Below the pieces are notes generated by a model. The model was not told the origin of the DNA, ran no database searches, and worked only from the letters and a program-made list of their open reading frames with translations. The position numbers and the translations under genes are program-made. From Roseovarius sp. MMSF_3359 (lineage in GTDB: Bacteria > Pseudomonadota > Alphaproteobacteria > Rhodobacterales > Rhodobacteraceae), in the NCBI RefSeq assembly GCF_030733385.1, contig NZ_JASHJC010000016.1, forward strand, positions 28,973 through 92,972: a DNA stretch of 64,000 bases. The letters are read 5' to 3'. Shown here one piece after another: positions 17,455-27,484 of the stretch (positions are counted from its first letter, which is position 1; every line of letters begins with the position of its first letter).

Positions 17455-18780
17455 TCATTTCCTTTTCTTGGCGGCCTTGGAGGCAGATAGCACATCCTGG
17501 GCGCGTTGCCAGCCACCGGAGCCGCGTGGCAGCAGGTCGGAGGCGCGTTTGGCGTGAATGCCGGCGTCCTTGAGACGGCCCAGCATGGCGTAGCGTTCGG
17601 CAGTGACCAGCGAGGCCATGCCGTTATTGCCGAGTTTGGCATGCGCCGCGGCGAGATCGCGTAGGACCCGTGCGTCACGGCCATCCCGGGCGCGGGCGCG
17701 TTCGAGGAATTGTTGCGCCTTCTTGGTCTGACCGGTGACCAGCAGCGACCGGCCATAGGCGCCGAGGATCAGCGCGTTTTTTGGCGCCAGGTTGGCGGCG
17801 CGGGCATAGGCGGCGACGGCGGCCTTGCTCTGGCGGCTTTCCATCAGGATCTGGCCGCGTAACTCATGCAGGTAGGGGTCCTTGGGGCGTTGCGCGATCG
17901 CGGCATCCATCGCCTTGAGCGATTTTCGCAGTTTGGAGTTCCGGTGATGGGCAACGGCTTGCCGCATCAGCTTGACGTCGGCATATCCGCTTTCGCCAGC
18001 GCGGGTCAGGGTCCATTTCGGCGAGCGTTGAAAGGCCGAGAGCTTGCCCTTGGCGCGGGCAAACCAGTAATCGGCCTGCGGGTTGGGCCGCGCGCGATCC
18101 TTGTAGCCTTCGGCGAGGCGTTTGACGAGACGGTAGCGATCCGCCGAGAGCGGGTGGGTCCGCGCATAGGGGTCCTGCCGGGCGGAAGAAAGCGCCTCTT
18201 GTCCGCGGAAGATGTCGATTACGTCGACGGCCCCCTGCGGGTCAATCCCGGCCGTGGCGAGGTACCGCAAGCCGCTGTTATCGGCGGAGTTTTCCTCGGC
18301 CCGGGTATGAACAAGAAAGAGTCTGCGCGCGGTGTTCTGCGCGCCCAAAGCCACCGCGCCGGCAGCTTCGCCACCACCAGCGGCCACGGCGGCAGCGGCG
18401 GCGAGTACCGCACCCAGTCCCGCCGCGGTGCGGGCGTTGCGGGCGGCGATAGGGCGACGCACCAGGTGGCCATTGGCGATATGGGCGGCCTCATGGGCGA
18501 TCACCGATTGCAGCATGGCGGCATTGTCCATCTTCAGCATCAGGCCGGAATGGATGAAGATCGCATTGGCATCGACCACGAATGCGTTCAACCGCCGGTC
18601 GTCGATGATGAGAATGTCGATGCGACTCGGGCTGAGACCCGCGGCCTTGAGCACCGGCGTGGCGAGTTGTTTCAAAGCATATTCGATGTCCGGGTCGCGC
18701 AGCAGCGTCAGCGCCCGCGCGGGCAGGGCCGTGGTCACGCAGAACAGGGCGCAGATCATCAGAAGGCGAAGAACGTGCAT
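17455..18780 (-). CDS. M48 metallopeptidase with TPR domain (BepA-like)
   Basis: A 441-residue periplasmic zinc protease. A signal peptide covers residues 1-24. The M48 catalytic domain follows, with zinc motif HEAAH (HExxH) in VIAHEAAHIANGH and a downstream EENSADNSG block supplying the third metal ligand. The C-terminal 180 residues are tetratricopeptide repeats (HELRGQILMESRQSKAAVAAY-type units). This layout matches BepA (YfgC), which clears or assists outer-membrane protein assembly. The next gene encodes a DsbA-like protein, so both may serve periplasmic protein quality. Confidence 0.9.
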   Translation of the reverse strand: MHVLRLLMICALFCVTTALPARALTLLRDPDIEYALKQLATPVLKAAGLSPSRIDILIIDDRRLNAFVVDANAIFIHSGLMLKMDNAAMLQSVIAHEAAHIANGHLVRRPIAARNARTAAGLGAVLAAAAAVAAGGGEAAGAVALGAQNTARRLFLVHTRAEENSADNSGLRYLATAGIDPQGAVDVIDIFRGQEALSSARQDPYARTHPLSADRYRLVKRLAEGYKDRARPNPQADYWFARAKGKLSAFQRSPKWTLTRAGESGYADVKLMRQAVAHHRNSKLRKSLKAMDAAIAQRPKDPYLHELRGQILMESRQSKAAVAAYARAANLAPKNALILGAYGRSLLVTGQTKKAQQFLERARARDGRDARVLRDLAAAHAKLGNNGMASLVTAERYAMLGRLKDAGIHAKRASDLLPRGSGGWQRAQDVLSASKAAKKRK

Positions 18781-18842
18781 TGACGGGTCGTCTCTTTCCT
18801 TGTGAAAGGGTGTCTGTCTCGTGGCCAGTTAGGAACAAATAT

Positions 18843-20006
18843 ATGCGGAACTCAAGGCGGAGCCAGGTTGATCCCTTTATCGTGATGGACGTGATGGAGG
18901 ATGCGCGCCGGGCCGAGGCCGCGGGGCGGCACATCATCCACATGGAAGTGGGCCAGCCGGGGACGCCCGCCCCGGAAGGCGCACGCCGGGCGTTGAGCGC
19001 GGCAATGACCGAGGACGCGATGGGCTATACCGTGGCGCTTGGGCTGCCGGCACTGCGCAAGCGCATCGCGCAGCTCTACGGGGATTGGTATGACATCGAC
19101 CTCTCGCCCAACCGGGTGGTGGTCACGTCAGGGTCGTCCGGTGCCTTCATCCTGGCGTTCACGGCCCTTTTCGATGCCGGTGACCGTGTGGGCATCGGCG
19201 CGCCGGGTTATCCCAGCTACCGGCAGATCCTCAAGGCGCTGGACCTCGTTCCCGTCGACATCGAGACCGCAGCGGAAAGCCGCCTGCAGCCGGTGCCCGC
19301 GGACTTGGTGGGGCGCGACTTGTCCGGGGTAATGGTCGCCAGCCCGGCGAATCCGACCGGCACGATGCTCGATCATGCGGCGCTTGGGGCGCTGATGGCG
19401 GCGACCGCCGAGCAGGGCGCGCAGTTTATCAGCGACGAAATCTACCACGGTATCGAATACGAGGCGAAGGCGGTCAGCGCGTTGGAGATCAGCGATGAGT
19501 GCTATGTGATCAACTCGTTTTCGAAATATTTCAGCATGACCGGCTGGCGCATCGGCTGGATGGTTGTGCCCGAGGATCATGTGCGGGTCGTCGAGCGTCT
19601 GGCGCAGAACCTGTTCATCTGCCCGCCCCATGCAAGCCAGGTGGCGGCGCTGGCAGCGATGGAGTGTGGGGCGGAGTTGCAGGCCAACATGGATGTCTAC
19701 CGCGCGAACCGGGCGTTGATGCTGGAGGGCTTGCCAAAGGCGGGCTTTGACCGGATCGCGCCACCGGATGGGGCGTTTTACGTCTATGCGGATGTCAGCC
19801 ACCTGACAGATGACAGCCGGGCATTCGCGGCGGAGATCCTTGAAAAAGCCGGTGTTGCGGTCACGCCGGGCCTGGATTTCGATCCGGCGCGTGGAGGCGG
19901 TACGATCCGGTTTTCCTATGCCCGGTCCACGGCGGATATCGAGGAGGGGTTGCGGCGGCTGGCCCAGTTCATGGCGGAGCGGGGCGCGCAGACAGGCGTT
20001 GTGTAA
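18843..20006 (+). CDS. PLP-dependent aminotransferase, class I/II
   Basis: A 387-residue fold-type I aminotransferase. Key blocks are SGSSGAFILAF (phosphate binding), SPANPTG, FISDEIYHGIEY (PLP-binding Asp and Tyr) and the Schiff-base Lys in NSFSKYFSMTGWRIGW. The C-terminal Arg in IRFSYARS binds the substrate carboxylate. The ATG at 18843 follows AGGAAC; an in-frame start at 18780 would add 21 residues overlapping the divergent promoter. Substrate specificity cannot be told from sequence; aspartate/aromatic-type activity is possible. Confidence 0.88.
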   Translation: MRNSRRSQVDPFIVMDVMEDARRAEAAGRHIIHMEVGQPGTPAPEGARRALSAAMTEDAMGYTVALGLPALRKRIAQLYGDWYDIDLSPNRVVVTSGSSGAFILAFTALFDAGDRVGIGAPGYPSYRQILKALDLVPVDIETAAESRLQPVPADLVGRDLSGVMVASPANPTGTMLDHAALGALMAATAEQGAQFISDEIYHGIEYEAKAVSALEISDECYVINSFSKYFSMTGWRIGWMVVPEDHVRVVERLAQNLFICPPHASQVAALAAMECGAELQANMDVYRANRALMLEGLPKAGFDRIAPPDGAFYVYADVSHLTDDSRAFAAEILEKAGVAVTPGLDFDPARGGGTIRFSYARSTADIEEGLRRLAQFMAERGAQTGVV

Positions 20007-20089
20007 TTTCACCGGTGAGGCGCAGTAGGCGGGTGCAAAGCGGTGCGGGTTGGTGTAGCCTGCGCCAGAGAAGACCGAAAGATCGGCGA

Positions 20090-21316
20090 ATGAGCAGATT
20101 TATCAGGATATTTCTGGCCCTGGTGGTCAGTGGTTTTGGCGCTGGCGCCCTTGCGCAGGAGTTTTCCGGCCTTGCGCGGCTTGATGTGGCGGCAAGCGGG
20201 ATCACCGACAAGGGGCGCAGTGTGATTGTTGATCTTAAGCTGTCGCAGGGCGTGCCGTACCGGGCCTTTACACTCGATGCGCCGCGTCGCCTCGTGCTGG
20301 ATTTCCGCGAGGTCGATTGGGGCGACATGGCCCCGCGCGAGTTGGACCAGAGCGAACGGGTCAGCAATGTGCGCGTGGGCGGGTTCCGGCCCGGATGGTC
20401 GCGGATGGTGATCGACCTGGAGGGGCCATTTGTCCTGAAGACAACCGCCGTCAGCGTCGATGCGACGGACGGATCGGCCGATCTCGAAGTTGTGCTGCGC
20501 CAGGACACGCCCGAGGCTTTCGCCGCGGCGGCAGGGGCCCCGGACATGCCGGGGTGGGATCTGCCCGCGGATGGCACACCGGCGCGAATGATCCCCCGCG
20601 GGGCCGGTGACGGACCCCTGGTGGTGGTGCTCGACCCTGGCCATGGCGGCATTGATCCGGGGGCAGAGAAGGGTGGCGCGGTTGAAAAGGACCTTATGCT
20701 GAGCTTCGCGCGCGAGCTGAAAGAGGCGCTCATCCGGGCAGGCGGTTTCGAGGTGGTGATGACCCGCGAAGAGGATGTGTTCGTTTCGCTGGAACGCCGC
20801 GTGGCGCTGGCCCACCAGATGGGAGGCCACCTGATGATTTCGCTGCATGCGGATGCGGTCACCGAAGGGCAGGCCACGGGCGTGACGGCCTACGTGCTGT
20901 CGGAAAGCGCGTCGGACAAGGCCAGCGCGGCGCTTGCGGAACGTCATGACCGGGGTGACATCCTCTCAGGTATTGACCTGCATGGCACCGATGACGTCGT
21001 GGCGGATATCCTGATCGACCTGGCGCGGCAGGAGACGCAACCCCGCGCCAAGGTGTTGTCCGAGGCGCTGATCCTCGGCATCGGGGAGTTCGACCTGCCG
21101 ATCAATTCGCGGCCAATCCGATCCGCGGGGTTTTCCGTGCTGAAGTCGCCCGATATTCCATCCGTCCTGCTTGAGCTGGGGTTTTTGTCCAGCCCACGCG
21201 ATCTTGAAAACCTCAAGGACGCGAGTTGGCGGCAGAAACTGGCGCAGGGCATTGTCGATGGGCTGAAGGCCTGGTCGATCGCCGATGCCGCGGCTGCGGA
21301 ACTGGTACGGCAATGA
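20090..21316 (+). CDS. N-acetylmuramoyl-L-alanine amidase with AMIN domain (AmiC-like)
   Basis: A 408-residue periplasmic amidase that splits the bond between MurNAc and L-Ala, needed for cell separation. A signal peptide covers residues 1-22 (ending GAGALAQ). The AMIN domain (residues 30-135) targets the septum. The amidase_3 domain spans about 180-395, with zinc ligands in LDPGHGGIDPGAE, the EKD segment, ISLHAD and the catalytic Glu in LLELGFLS. The ATG at 20090 was chosen so that the signal peptide is N-terminal. It stands directly before the PBP1A gene, a common pairing. Confidence 0.93.
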   Translation: MSRFIRIFLALVVSGFGAGALAQEFSGLARLDVAASGITDKGRSVIVDLKLSQGVPYRAFTLDAPRRLVLDFREVDWGDMAPRELDQSERVSNVRVGGFRPGWSRMVIDLEGPFVLKTTAVSVDATDGSADLEVVLRQDTPEAFAAAAGAPDMPGWDLPADGTPARMIPRGAGDGPLVVVLDPGHGGIDPGAEKGGAVEKDLMLSFARELKEALIRAGGFEVVMTREEDVFVSLERRVALAHQMGGHLMISLHADAVTEGQATGVTAYVLSESASDKASAALAERHDRGDILSGIDLHGTDDVVADILIDLARQETQPRAKVLSEALILGIGEFDLPINSRPIRSAGFSVLKSPDIPSVLLELGFLSSPRDLENLKDASWRQKLAQGIVDGLKAWSIADAAAAELVRQ

Positions 21317-21413
21317 CGGGGTGGGCGGAAACCGGCGCAGGATGCAACCTATCGTGTTTTGACGATGCGCCGCTGGATGCCTATATGGACGTTAACGATG
21401 AGTGGGGCGTGGT

Positions 21414-23936
21414 GTGCTACGTGCAATAACATCTTTTTTCGGCACGATTTTCAGCGTGATGACCCTTGGCATCATGTTGATCGCGCTCAGCATTGGCGCG
21501 GTGTTCCACATCTATGGCAAGGACCTGCCAAGCCACGATTCACTGGCGAACTATACGCCTCCGACGATCAGCCGGATCTATTCGGGCGAGGGGCGGATCA
21601 TCGACGAGTTTGCGCAGGAACGGCGGTTGTTCACTCCGGCCGAAGAGATCCCCGATCTGGTCAAGCAGGCGTTCATTTCGGCCGAGGACAAGAATTTCTA
21701 TAGCCACGGCGGGTATGATGCGCGCGGGATCGCGGCGGCCGCTTATGAAGCGGTCCGGACCCGGGGCCGCGATGTGCGCGGGGCTTCGACCATCACGCAG
21801 CAGGTGATGAAAAACTTCCTTCTGTCCGGCGACCGCAAGATCGCACGGAAGATTAAGGAGATCATCCTGGCCACGCGGATCGAGGATACGCTGAGCAAGG
21901 AGAAGATCCTTGAGCTCTACCTCAACGAGATCTTCCTGGGTCAGAACAGCTATGGCGTTGCCGCCGCGGCACAGACCTATTTCAACAAGACGCTGGCTGA
22001 ACTGGCACCCCATGAGGCGGCGTTCCTTGCGTCGATGCCCAAGGCGCCCAGTGATTATCATCCCGTCCGGCAGAAAGAACGCCTGCTGGCGCGGCGGGAT
22101 TTCGTGCTGAAGGAGATGCGCGAAAACGGCTATATCGACCAGGACGTTTATCTGGCCGAAGTCGAAGCGCCCCTGCGCAGCGTGCAGAACGGCGATTTTG
22201 AACCCTTCGCCAAGGCCCTGCCACCCCGGGATTACTTCACCGACGAAATTCGCCGTCAGTTGAGCCAGGATTTCGGCGAGGGGGAGTTCTTTACCGGCGG
22301 CTTCAGCGTGCGCGCGACGATCGACCCGGAAATGCAGGTTGAGGCGGCGGACGCACTTCAGCGCCAGCTAGAGCAATATGACCGCGCGCAGGGCAAATGG
22401 CGCGGCACGGGCAAGACATTGCCTGCCGAACTGCTGGGTGATGAGCCTGCCTGGCGGAAGGCGTTGGCCGAGCTGGACGTGGCGCGGGACATCGACCTTG
22501 ATGGGTATTGGTACCCGGCGGTTGTGCTGGAAATCGGTGACGAGCAGATGCGGATCGGCGTCGATGGCGTCGCCAATACCGAGACCGAGCCGCAGGTCAT
22601 TCCGCGCAAGGATATCGGTTGGTTGCCCGGCAATTTCCAGCAGACGTTTGAGCCCGGCGATGTCGTCCATGTCCGCCGGATGAAAGACGACGAAAGCGAT
22701 ACCTTCATCCGCTGGACCCTGCGGCAGGTGCCCGAGGCGCAAGGCGGTTTCGTGGCGATGGACGTCAATACCGGTCGTGTCCTGGCGATGCAGGGCGGCT
22801 TTTCCTATCAGAACTCGGTTTTCAACCGCGCCACGCAGGCGCAGCGGCAACCGGGATCGAGCTTCAAGCCCTTCGTCTATGCCGCCGCCCTCGATAGCGG
22901 CTATTCGCCCGCGACCATCGTTATCGACGCCCCGATCGAGATCGACACGCCGCAGGGCCTCTGGCGGCCGCGCAACTCGTCGAACAAGTTCTACGGGCCG
23001 ACGCCGCTGCGCACCGGGATCGAACAATCGCGGAACCTGATGACCATCCGCCTTGCGCAGGAAGTCGGGATGGAAACCGTGGCGCAATATGCCGAACGGT
23101 TTGGCGTTTACGACTACATGAGCACTTTCCTCGCCAACTCCCTCGGTTCCGAGGAGACAACGCTTTACAAGATGGTGGCGGCCTATGCCATGTTTGCCAA
23201 TGGCGGCGAACGGGTGGAGCCCACGCTCGTTGACCGGGTGCAGGATCGGTTCGGTAAGACCGTCTATCGCCATGATACCCGCGACTGCGTGGATTGTGAC
23301 AACCCGGCGCTGCCTGCGTCGCAGGGGCCGCGAATTTTGTCCAACCGCGAGCAGGTGATGGATCCGATCACCGCCTATCAGTTGACCTCGATGATGCGGG
23401 GCGTGGTGGAACGCGGCACCGCGGCGCGTCATGTCAACCTGCCGGTGCCAACGGCAGGCAAAACCGGCACGACCAACGATGCGCTTGATGTCTGGTTCAT
23501 CGGCTTCACCAGCAATATCGTCGCCGGCTGTTATATCGGCTATGACCAGCCGCGCACTCTGGGCCGGGGCGCCTATGGCGGCACGATGTGCGGCCCGGTG
23601 TTTCAGCAATTCATGACCAAGGCCGTGGCCAAGTATGGCGGCAGTGAATTCCGTGTCCCGCCGGGCGGTCATTTCATTAAGATCGACCGCTATACCGGCG
23701 CGCGCCTGTCGCCGGATTCGCAAGGCGACTTCGTGGTGGCGGAGTATTTCCGCGATGGCGAGGACCCGATCTTTGGCCTGATGTTTGACGGTGGCTTTGC
23801 CATGGGGTCCGATCTGGAGCTGTTCAGTGTCGGCGAAAGCGAAGAGATCCGCGACGTGACTACCTCGACCGGCGGGACTGGGCAGGTGGGCGAAAAAGCC
23901 ACCTTTGGGACGTTGAGCTCGGGCGGGCTTTATTGA
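21414..23936 (+). CDS. mrcA: Bifunctional penicillin-binding protein 1A
   Basis: A class A PBP of about 840 residues that polymerises and crosslinks peptidoglycan. A membrane anchor lies at residues 5-35. The GT51 glycosyltransferase domain has EDKNFYSHGGYDARG and GASTITQQVMKNFLL. The transpeptidase domain has the SxxK motif at S482-K485 (PGSSFKPF), SxN in EQSRNLM and KTG in AGKTGTTND. An OB-like insert separates the two domains, as in other PBP1A. GTG 21414 was preferred because homologues start MLRA-like and a GTGGGG sits upstream; GTG 21402 is the alternative. Confidence 0.94.
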   Translation: MLRAITSFFGTIFSVMTLGIMLIALSIGAVFHIYGKDLPSHDSLANYTPPTISRIYSGEGRIIDEFAQERRLFTPAEEIPDLVKQAFISAEDKNFYSHGGYDARGIAAAAYEAVRTRGRDVRGASTITQQVMKNFLLSGDRKIARKIKEIILATRIEDTLSKEKILELYLNEIFLGQNSYGVAAAAQTYFNKTLAELAPHEAAFLASMPKAPSDYHPVRQKERLLARRDFVLKEMRENGYIDQDVYLAEVEAPLRSVQNGDFEPFAKALPPRDYFTDEIRRQLSQDFGEGEFFTGGFSVRATIDPEMQVEAADALQRQLEQYDRAQGKWRGTGKTLPAELLGDEPAWRKALAELDVARDIDLDGYWYPAVVLEIGDEQMRIGVDGVANTETEPQVIPRKDIGWLPGNFQQTFEPGDVVHVRRMKDDESDTFIRWTLRQVPEAQGGFVAMDVNTGRVLAMQGGFSYQNSVFNRATQAQRQPGSSFKPFVYAAALDSGYSPATIVIDAPIEIDTPQGLWRPRNSSNKFYGPTPLRTGIEQSRNLMTIRLAQEVGMETVAQYAERFGVYDYMSTFLANSLGSEETTLYKMVAAYAMFANGGERVEPTLVDRVQDRFGKTVYRHDTRDCVDCDNPALPASQGPRILSNREQVMDPITAYQLTSMMRGVVERGTAARHVNLPVPTAGKTGTTNDALDVWFIGFTSNIVAGCYIGYDQPRTLGRGAYGGTMCGPVFQQFMTKAVAKYGGSEFRVPPGGHFIKIDRYTGARLSPDSQGDFVVAEYFRDGEDPIFGLMFDGGFAMGSDLELFSVGESEEIRDVTTSTGGTGQVGEKATFGTLSSGGLY

Positions 23937-24027
23937 GGGTGCATCGCGCGTGATCTTGCCCGTCGCACGGTGCTGCGCTATCACCCGAAACTGAGCAGAA
24001 ACACCAATCCCGTCAGGACCCCCCCGA

Positions 24028-25155
24028 ATGCGCGCCGAGACCCAGACCCTTGTTTCCGAGATCGAGAAATCGCTGGAGCTGTTGCGCCAGCGGATGGGGT
24101 GGGAGACCGCGCAGCACCGGCTGGAGGAGTTCAACGCGCGGGTCGAGGATCCGAACCTCTGGGATGATCCGACCAAGGCGCAGAAGCTGATGCGGGACCG
24201 CCAGAGCCTTGTCGATGCAATGGACACGCACAATGCGATACAGCAGGAGTTGAGCGACAGCGTCGAGCTTATCGAGATGGGTGAGATGGAAGAAGATGCC
24301 GAGATTGTCGCCGATGCCGAAGCGGCGCTGAAGGTACTCGCCAAGCGCGCAGCGGCCAAGGAGCTTGAGGCGCTTTTGAACGGGGAGGCCGACGGCAACG
24401 ACACCTTCCTCGAGATCAATGCCGGGGCCGGTGGCACCGAAAGCTGTGACTGGGCCAGCATGCTGGCGCGGATGTATGTCCGTTGGGCCGAAAAGCGGGG
24501 CTATACCGTCGAGTTGCAGTCGGAACAGTCGGGTGACGAGGCCGGGATCAAATCCGCCGCCTACAAGATCAGCGGCCACAATGCCTATGGCTGGCTGAAA
24601 TCGGAATCCGGTGTGCACCGGCTGGTGCGGATCAGCCCGTTTGACAGCGCGGCGAAGCGGCACACCTCCTTCTGCTCGGTCTGGGTCTATCCGGTGGTGG
24701 ACGACGATATCGAGATCGAGGTCAATCCGGCCGATATCCGCATTGACACCTACCGCAGTTCGGGCGCGGGTGGGCAGCACGTCAACACCACCGATTCCGC
24801 CGTGCGGATCACCCACAACCCGACGGGCATCGTCGTGACCAGCTCGGAGAAATCGCAGCACCAGAACCGCGACATCGCGATGAAGGCGCTGAAATCGCGG
24901 CTCTATCAGCTGGAACTCGACAAGCGGAATGCGGCAATTACCGAGGCCCATGAAAGCAAGGGTGACGCGGGTTGGGGCAATCAGATCCGGTCTTACGTCT
25001 TGCAGCCCTACCAGATGGTCAAGGACCTGCGCACGAACCACGAGACGTCGGACACCAAGGGTGTTCTGGACGGCGATCTCGATCCGTTCATGGCGGCCAC
25101 GCTGGCGCTTGATGTCAGCGGCAAATCCCGTGCCGAGGCGCAGGGCGACGGCTGA
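24028..25155 (+). CDS. prfB: Peptide chain release factor 2
   Basis: A 375-residue release factor that ends translation at UGA and UAA. The stop-codon recognition motif SPF is in [12 protein letters not shown] and the GGQ motif is in [17 protein letters not shown] near residue 250. The N-terminal coiled region is normal. The gene is one continuous frame, so the autoregulatory +1 frameshift known from E. coli prfB is absent. It stands 91 bp after the PBP1A gene. Confidence 0.96.
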   Translation: MRAETQTLVSEIEKSLELLRQRMGWETAQHRLEEFNARVEDPNLWDDPTKAQKLMRDRQSLVDAMDTHNAIQQELSDSVELIEMGEMEEDAEIVADAEAALKVLAKRAAAKELEALLNGEADGNDTFLEINAGAGGTESCDWASMLARMYVRWAEKRGYTVELQSEQSGDEAGIKSAAYKISGHNAYGWLKSESGVHRLVRISPFDSAAKRHTSFCSVWVYPVVDDDIEIEVNPADIRIDTYRSSGAGGQHVNTTDSAVRITHNPTGIVVTSSEKSQHQNRDIAMKALKSRLYQLELDKRNAAITEAHESKGDAGWGNQIRSYVLQPYQMVKDLRTNHETSDTKGVLDGDLDPFMAATLALDVSGKSRAEAQGDG

Positions 25156-25224
25156 CAATCCCGGCGGTGCAGGACGGCTGAAACAGGGGCTTGTATTCGG
25201 CCCCGTCGCCACTAGCCTGCGGTG

Positions 25225-26634
25225 ATGGACGATCTTCTTGAAATGGACGCGGGCGCGCTTGTCACCGCAATGGCGACGGGCGAAGTGACCGCCGAGGCGC
25301 TGATGGAGGCCACCCTCGACCGGATCGCGGTGGTCAATGGCACGGTCAATGCGGTCGTGTCATTGCGGGACGCTGACGTGTTGCTTGCCGAGGCGCGGGC
25401 GGCGGATCAGGCCGCGGACCGGGGGGCCTTTCATGGGCTTCCGGTCGCGGTGAAGGATCTCGCCCATGTGGCGGGGATTGTGACCTCCGAAGGCTCCCCC
25501 GCCTTCGCCGATCGCGTCGCGGTTGCCGACGATCTGCACGTGGCGCGGATGCGGGCCGCCGGGGCGATTTTCATCGGCAAGACTAATGCGCCGGAATTCG
25601 GCCTGGGCAGCCACACGTTCAACCCGGTCTTTGGTGCCACCCGCAACCCCTATGACCGAGCCGTGACCTGCGGCGGGTCGTCTGGGGGCGCGGCGGTGGC
25701 GCTCGCCACGCGCATGACCGCCATTGCCGATGGGTCGGACATGATGGGCAGCCTGCGCAACCCGGCGGGGTGGAACAATGTCTATGGCTTCCGGCCCACA
25801 TGGGGGCGGGTGCCGGCGGAACCCGCGGGCGATGGCTACCTTCACCAGATTTCGACCAACGGCCCCATGGCGCGCAGCCCGGCGGATATCGCCCTGTTGC
25901 TGAACGTCATGGCGGGGCCAGATGGGCGTCAGCCTCTTGGGTTGAAGGCGGACCATTTCAGTGCGGAGGATGCGGAAATTCGCGGTAAGCGGATCGGTTG
26001 GCTGCGCGATTGGGGTGGGGCTTGGGCGATGGAGGCGGGCATTCTCGATCTCTGCGAGACCGCTTTGGGCGTCTTTGCCGAGGCCGGGTGTGAGGTCGAA
26101 GCCATCCCCGTGCCATTTTCCCGCGATGCCCTCTGGGAAAGCTGGACCGTGTTGCGCAGTTGGGCGGTTTCCGTTGGACTTGCGCCCCTGATGGCGCGCC
26201 CGGATACCAGGGCGCAGCTCAAGGACACGGCCATCTGGGAGGCCGAACGCGGTATGGCGCTGAGCGCGGCGGGGGTGCAGGCCGCCAGCGAAATCCGCAC
26301 CGAATGGTTCCGCGCCGCCGCAGCCCTTTTCGATCGCTACGATGCGCTGGCAGCGCCTACGGCGCAGGTCTGGCCTTTTGCCATCGACACCGCCTATCCG
26401 ACCGAGATCGCGGGGCAGGGGATGGATACCTATCACCGCTGGATGGAGGTGATGATCCCCGCGAGCCTGGTCGGCCTGCCAGCCCTCGCGGTGCCAGCAG
26501 GGTTCGGCGCCCATGGCCTGCCCATGGGGATGCAGATCATCGGGCGGCATGGCGACGATCAGGGTGTCCTGACCCTCGGCCAGGCCTATCACCGCCGGAC
26601 GCTTTGGCCGCAAAAACGTCCCCCCGAAATATGA
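25225..26634 (+). CDS. Amidase of the amidase-signature family
   Basis: A 469-residue hydrolase with the Ser-cisSer-Lys triad of the amidase signature family: Lys in VAVKDLAHVAG, cis-Ser in CGGSSGGAAVALA and the nucleophile Ser in MGSLRNPAGWNNV. The family includes aryl-acyl amidases, 6-aminohexanoate dimer hydrolases and GatA. The GatB and GatC partners are not nearby, so GatA is unlikely. The track start is a GTG directly before the ATG at 25225; the ATG was used. The substrate cannot be inferred. Confidence 0.88.
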   Translation: MDDLLEMDAGALVTAMATGEVTAEALMEATLDRIAVVNGTVNAVVSLRDADVLLAEARAADQAADRGAFHGLPVAVKDLAHVAGIVTSEGSPAFADRVAVADDLHVARMRAAGAIFIGKTNAPEFGLGSHTFNPVFGATRNPYDRAVTCGGSSGGAAVALATRMTAIADGSDMMGSLRNPAGWNNVYGFRPTWGRVPAEPAGDGYLHQISTNGPMARSPADIALLLNVMAGPDGRQPLGLKADHFSAEDAEIRGKRIGWLRDWGGAWAMEAGILDLCETALGVFAEAGCEVEAIPVPFSRDALWESWTVLRSWAVSVGLAPLMARPDTRAQLKDTAIWEAERGMALSAAGVQAASEIRTEWFRAAAALFDRYDALAAPTAQVWPFAIDTAYPTEIAGQGMDTYHRWMEVMIPASLVGLPALAVPAGFGAHGLPMGMQIIGRHGDDQGVLTLGQAYHRRTLWPQKRPPEI

Positions 26635-26697
26635 ACCTGACTTACATCTTTTTTACCGGCCCCCCGCCGCGATACGGTGCGGCGAGGGAGGTTTGGT

Positions 26698-27483
26698 ATG
26701 GATGATGTGATAACGCCTGAACACGGTGTGCCCGACCTGGGCCGGGTGACGTTTCCGATGTTGGGCGAGGCGCTCCGCCGGGGTTGGAGCGATATGAAAC
26801 AGGCGCCCGGCTATGCGGTGCTTTTCGCCGGGACCTACGTTCTGCTCGGCTGGGTGATGGTCTGGATCACCTTGGCGACGGGGCATAGCTATTGGCTTAT
26901 CTTCGCCGCTGTCGGGTTCCCCTTGATCGGCCCCTTTGCCGCCGTTGGGCTTTACGAGGTGAGCCACAGGCTCGACGAAGGCCGTGCGCTCGACATGCCG
27001 GGTGTGCTGGGGGTCATAGCGCATCAGCGACGACGGCAATTGCCGTCGATCTGCGCCATTATCATCATCGTCTTCCTCTTTTGGTTCTTCCTGGCGCATA
27101 TGATCTTCGCGCTCTTTCTTGGCCTGTCGACAATGACCAATATCTCGTCATCCTATGCGGTGTTCCTGACCGGCAACGGGCTGGCGATGCTGGCGGTCGG
27201 GACACTGGTGGGTGGCATATTTGCGCTCTTGCTTTTCATGATCACGGTCATCGCGCTGCCGCTCCTGCTGGACCGGGAGGTGGATTTCGTGACCGCTATG
27301 ATAACGAGCTTTCAGGTGGTGCAGCGCGACCTGCTCCCGATGCTGACCTGGGCCGCTCTGATCGCGGGTCTTACGTTTCTTGCGCTGCTGCCGGGCTTCC
27401 TGGGGCTCTTTATCGTGCTGCCGCTTCTGGGTCATGCGTCATGGCATCTTTACCGGCAGTTGCGGGAGGCGGGTGCGGCTTAG
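26698..27483 (+). CDS. DUF2189 family integral membrane protein
   Basis: A 261-residue membrane protein with six likely transmembrane segments. The N-terminal helix [20 protein letters not shown] and the segment [20 protein letters not shown] are characteristic of the DUF2189 family, common in Rhodobacterales and often near cytochrome oxidase genes; its function is unknown. A GAGGGAGG ribosome site precedes the ATG at 26698. It ends 1 bp before the converging VWA gene. Confidence 0.82.
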   Translation: MDDVITPEHGVPDLGRVTFPMLGEALRRGWSDMKQAPGYAVLFAGTYVLLGWVMVWITLATGHSYWLIFAAVGFPLIGPFAAVGLYEVSHRLDEGRALDMPGVLGVIAHQRRRQLPSICAIIIIVFLFWFFLAHMIFALFLGLSTMTNISSSYAVFLTGNGLAMLAVGTLVGGIFALLLFMITVIALPLLLDREVDFVTAMITSFQVVQRDLLPMLTWAALIAGLTFLALLPGFLGLFIVLPLLGHASWHLYRQLREAGAA

Positions 27484-27484
27484 C

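Noticed and set aside
22368..24461. A 697-codon open frame on the minus strand opposite the PBP1A and prfB genes
   Set aside because: It is a high-GC shadow of two certain genes on the other strand and has no ribosome site or recognisable domain.
24028..25155. Programmed frameshift in prfB
   Set aside because: The gene reads through in one frame from a normal start; there is no in-frame UGA near codon 26.
25225..26634. Amidase as GatA of the tRNA amidotransferase
   Set aside because: gatC and gatB are absent nearby and the nucleophile region reads MGSLRNPAGW, which fits general amidases.
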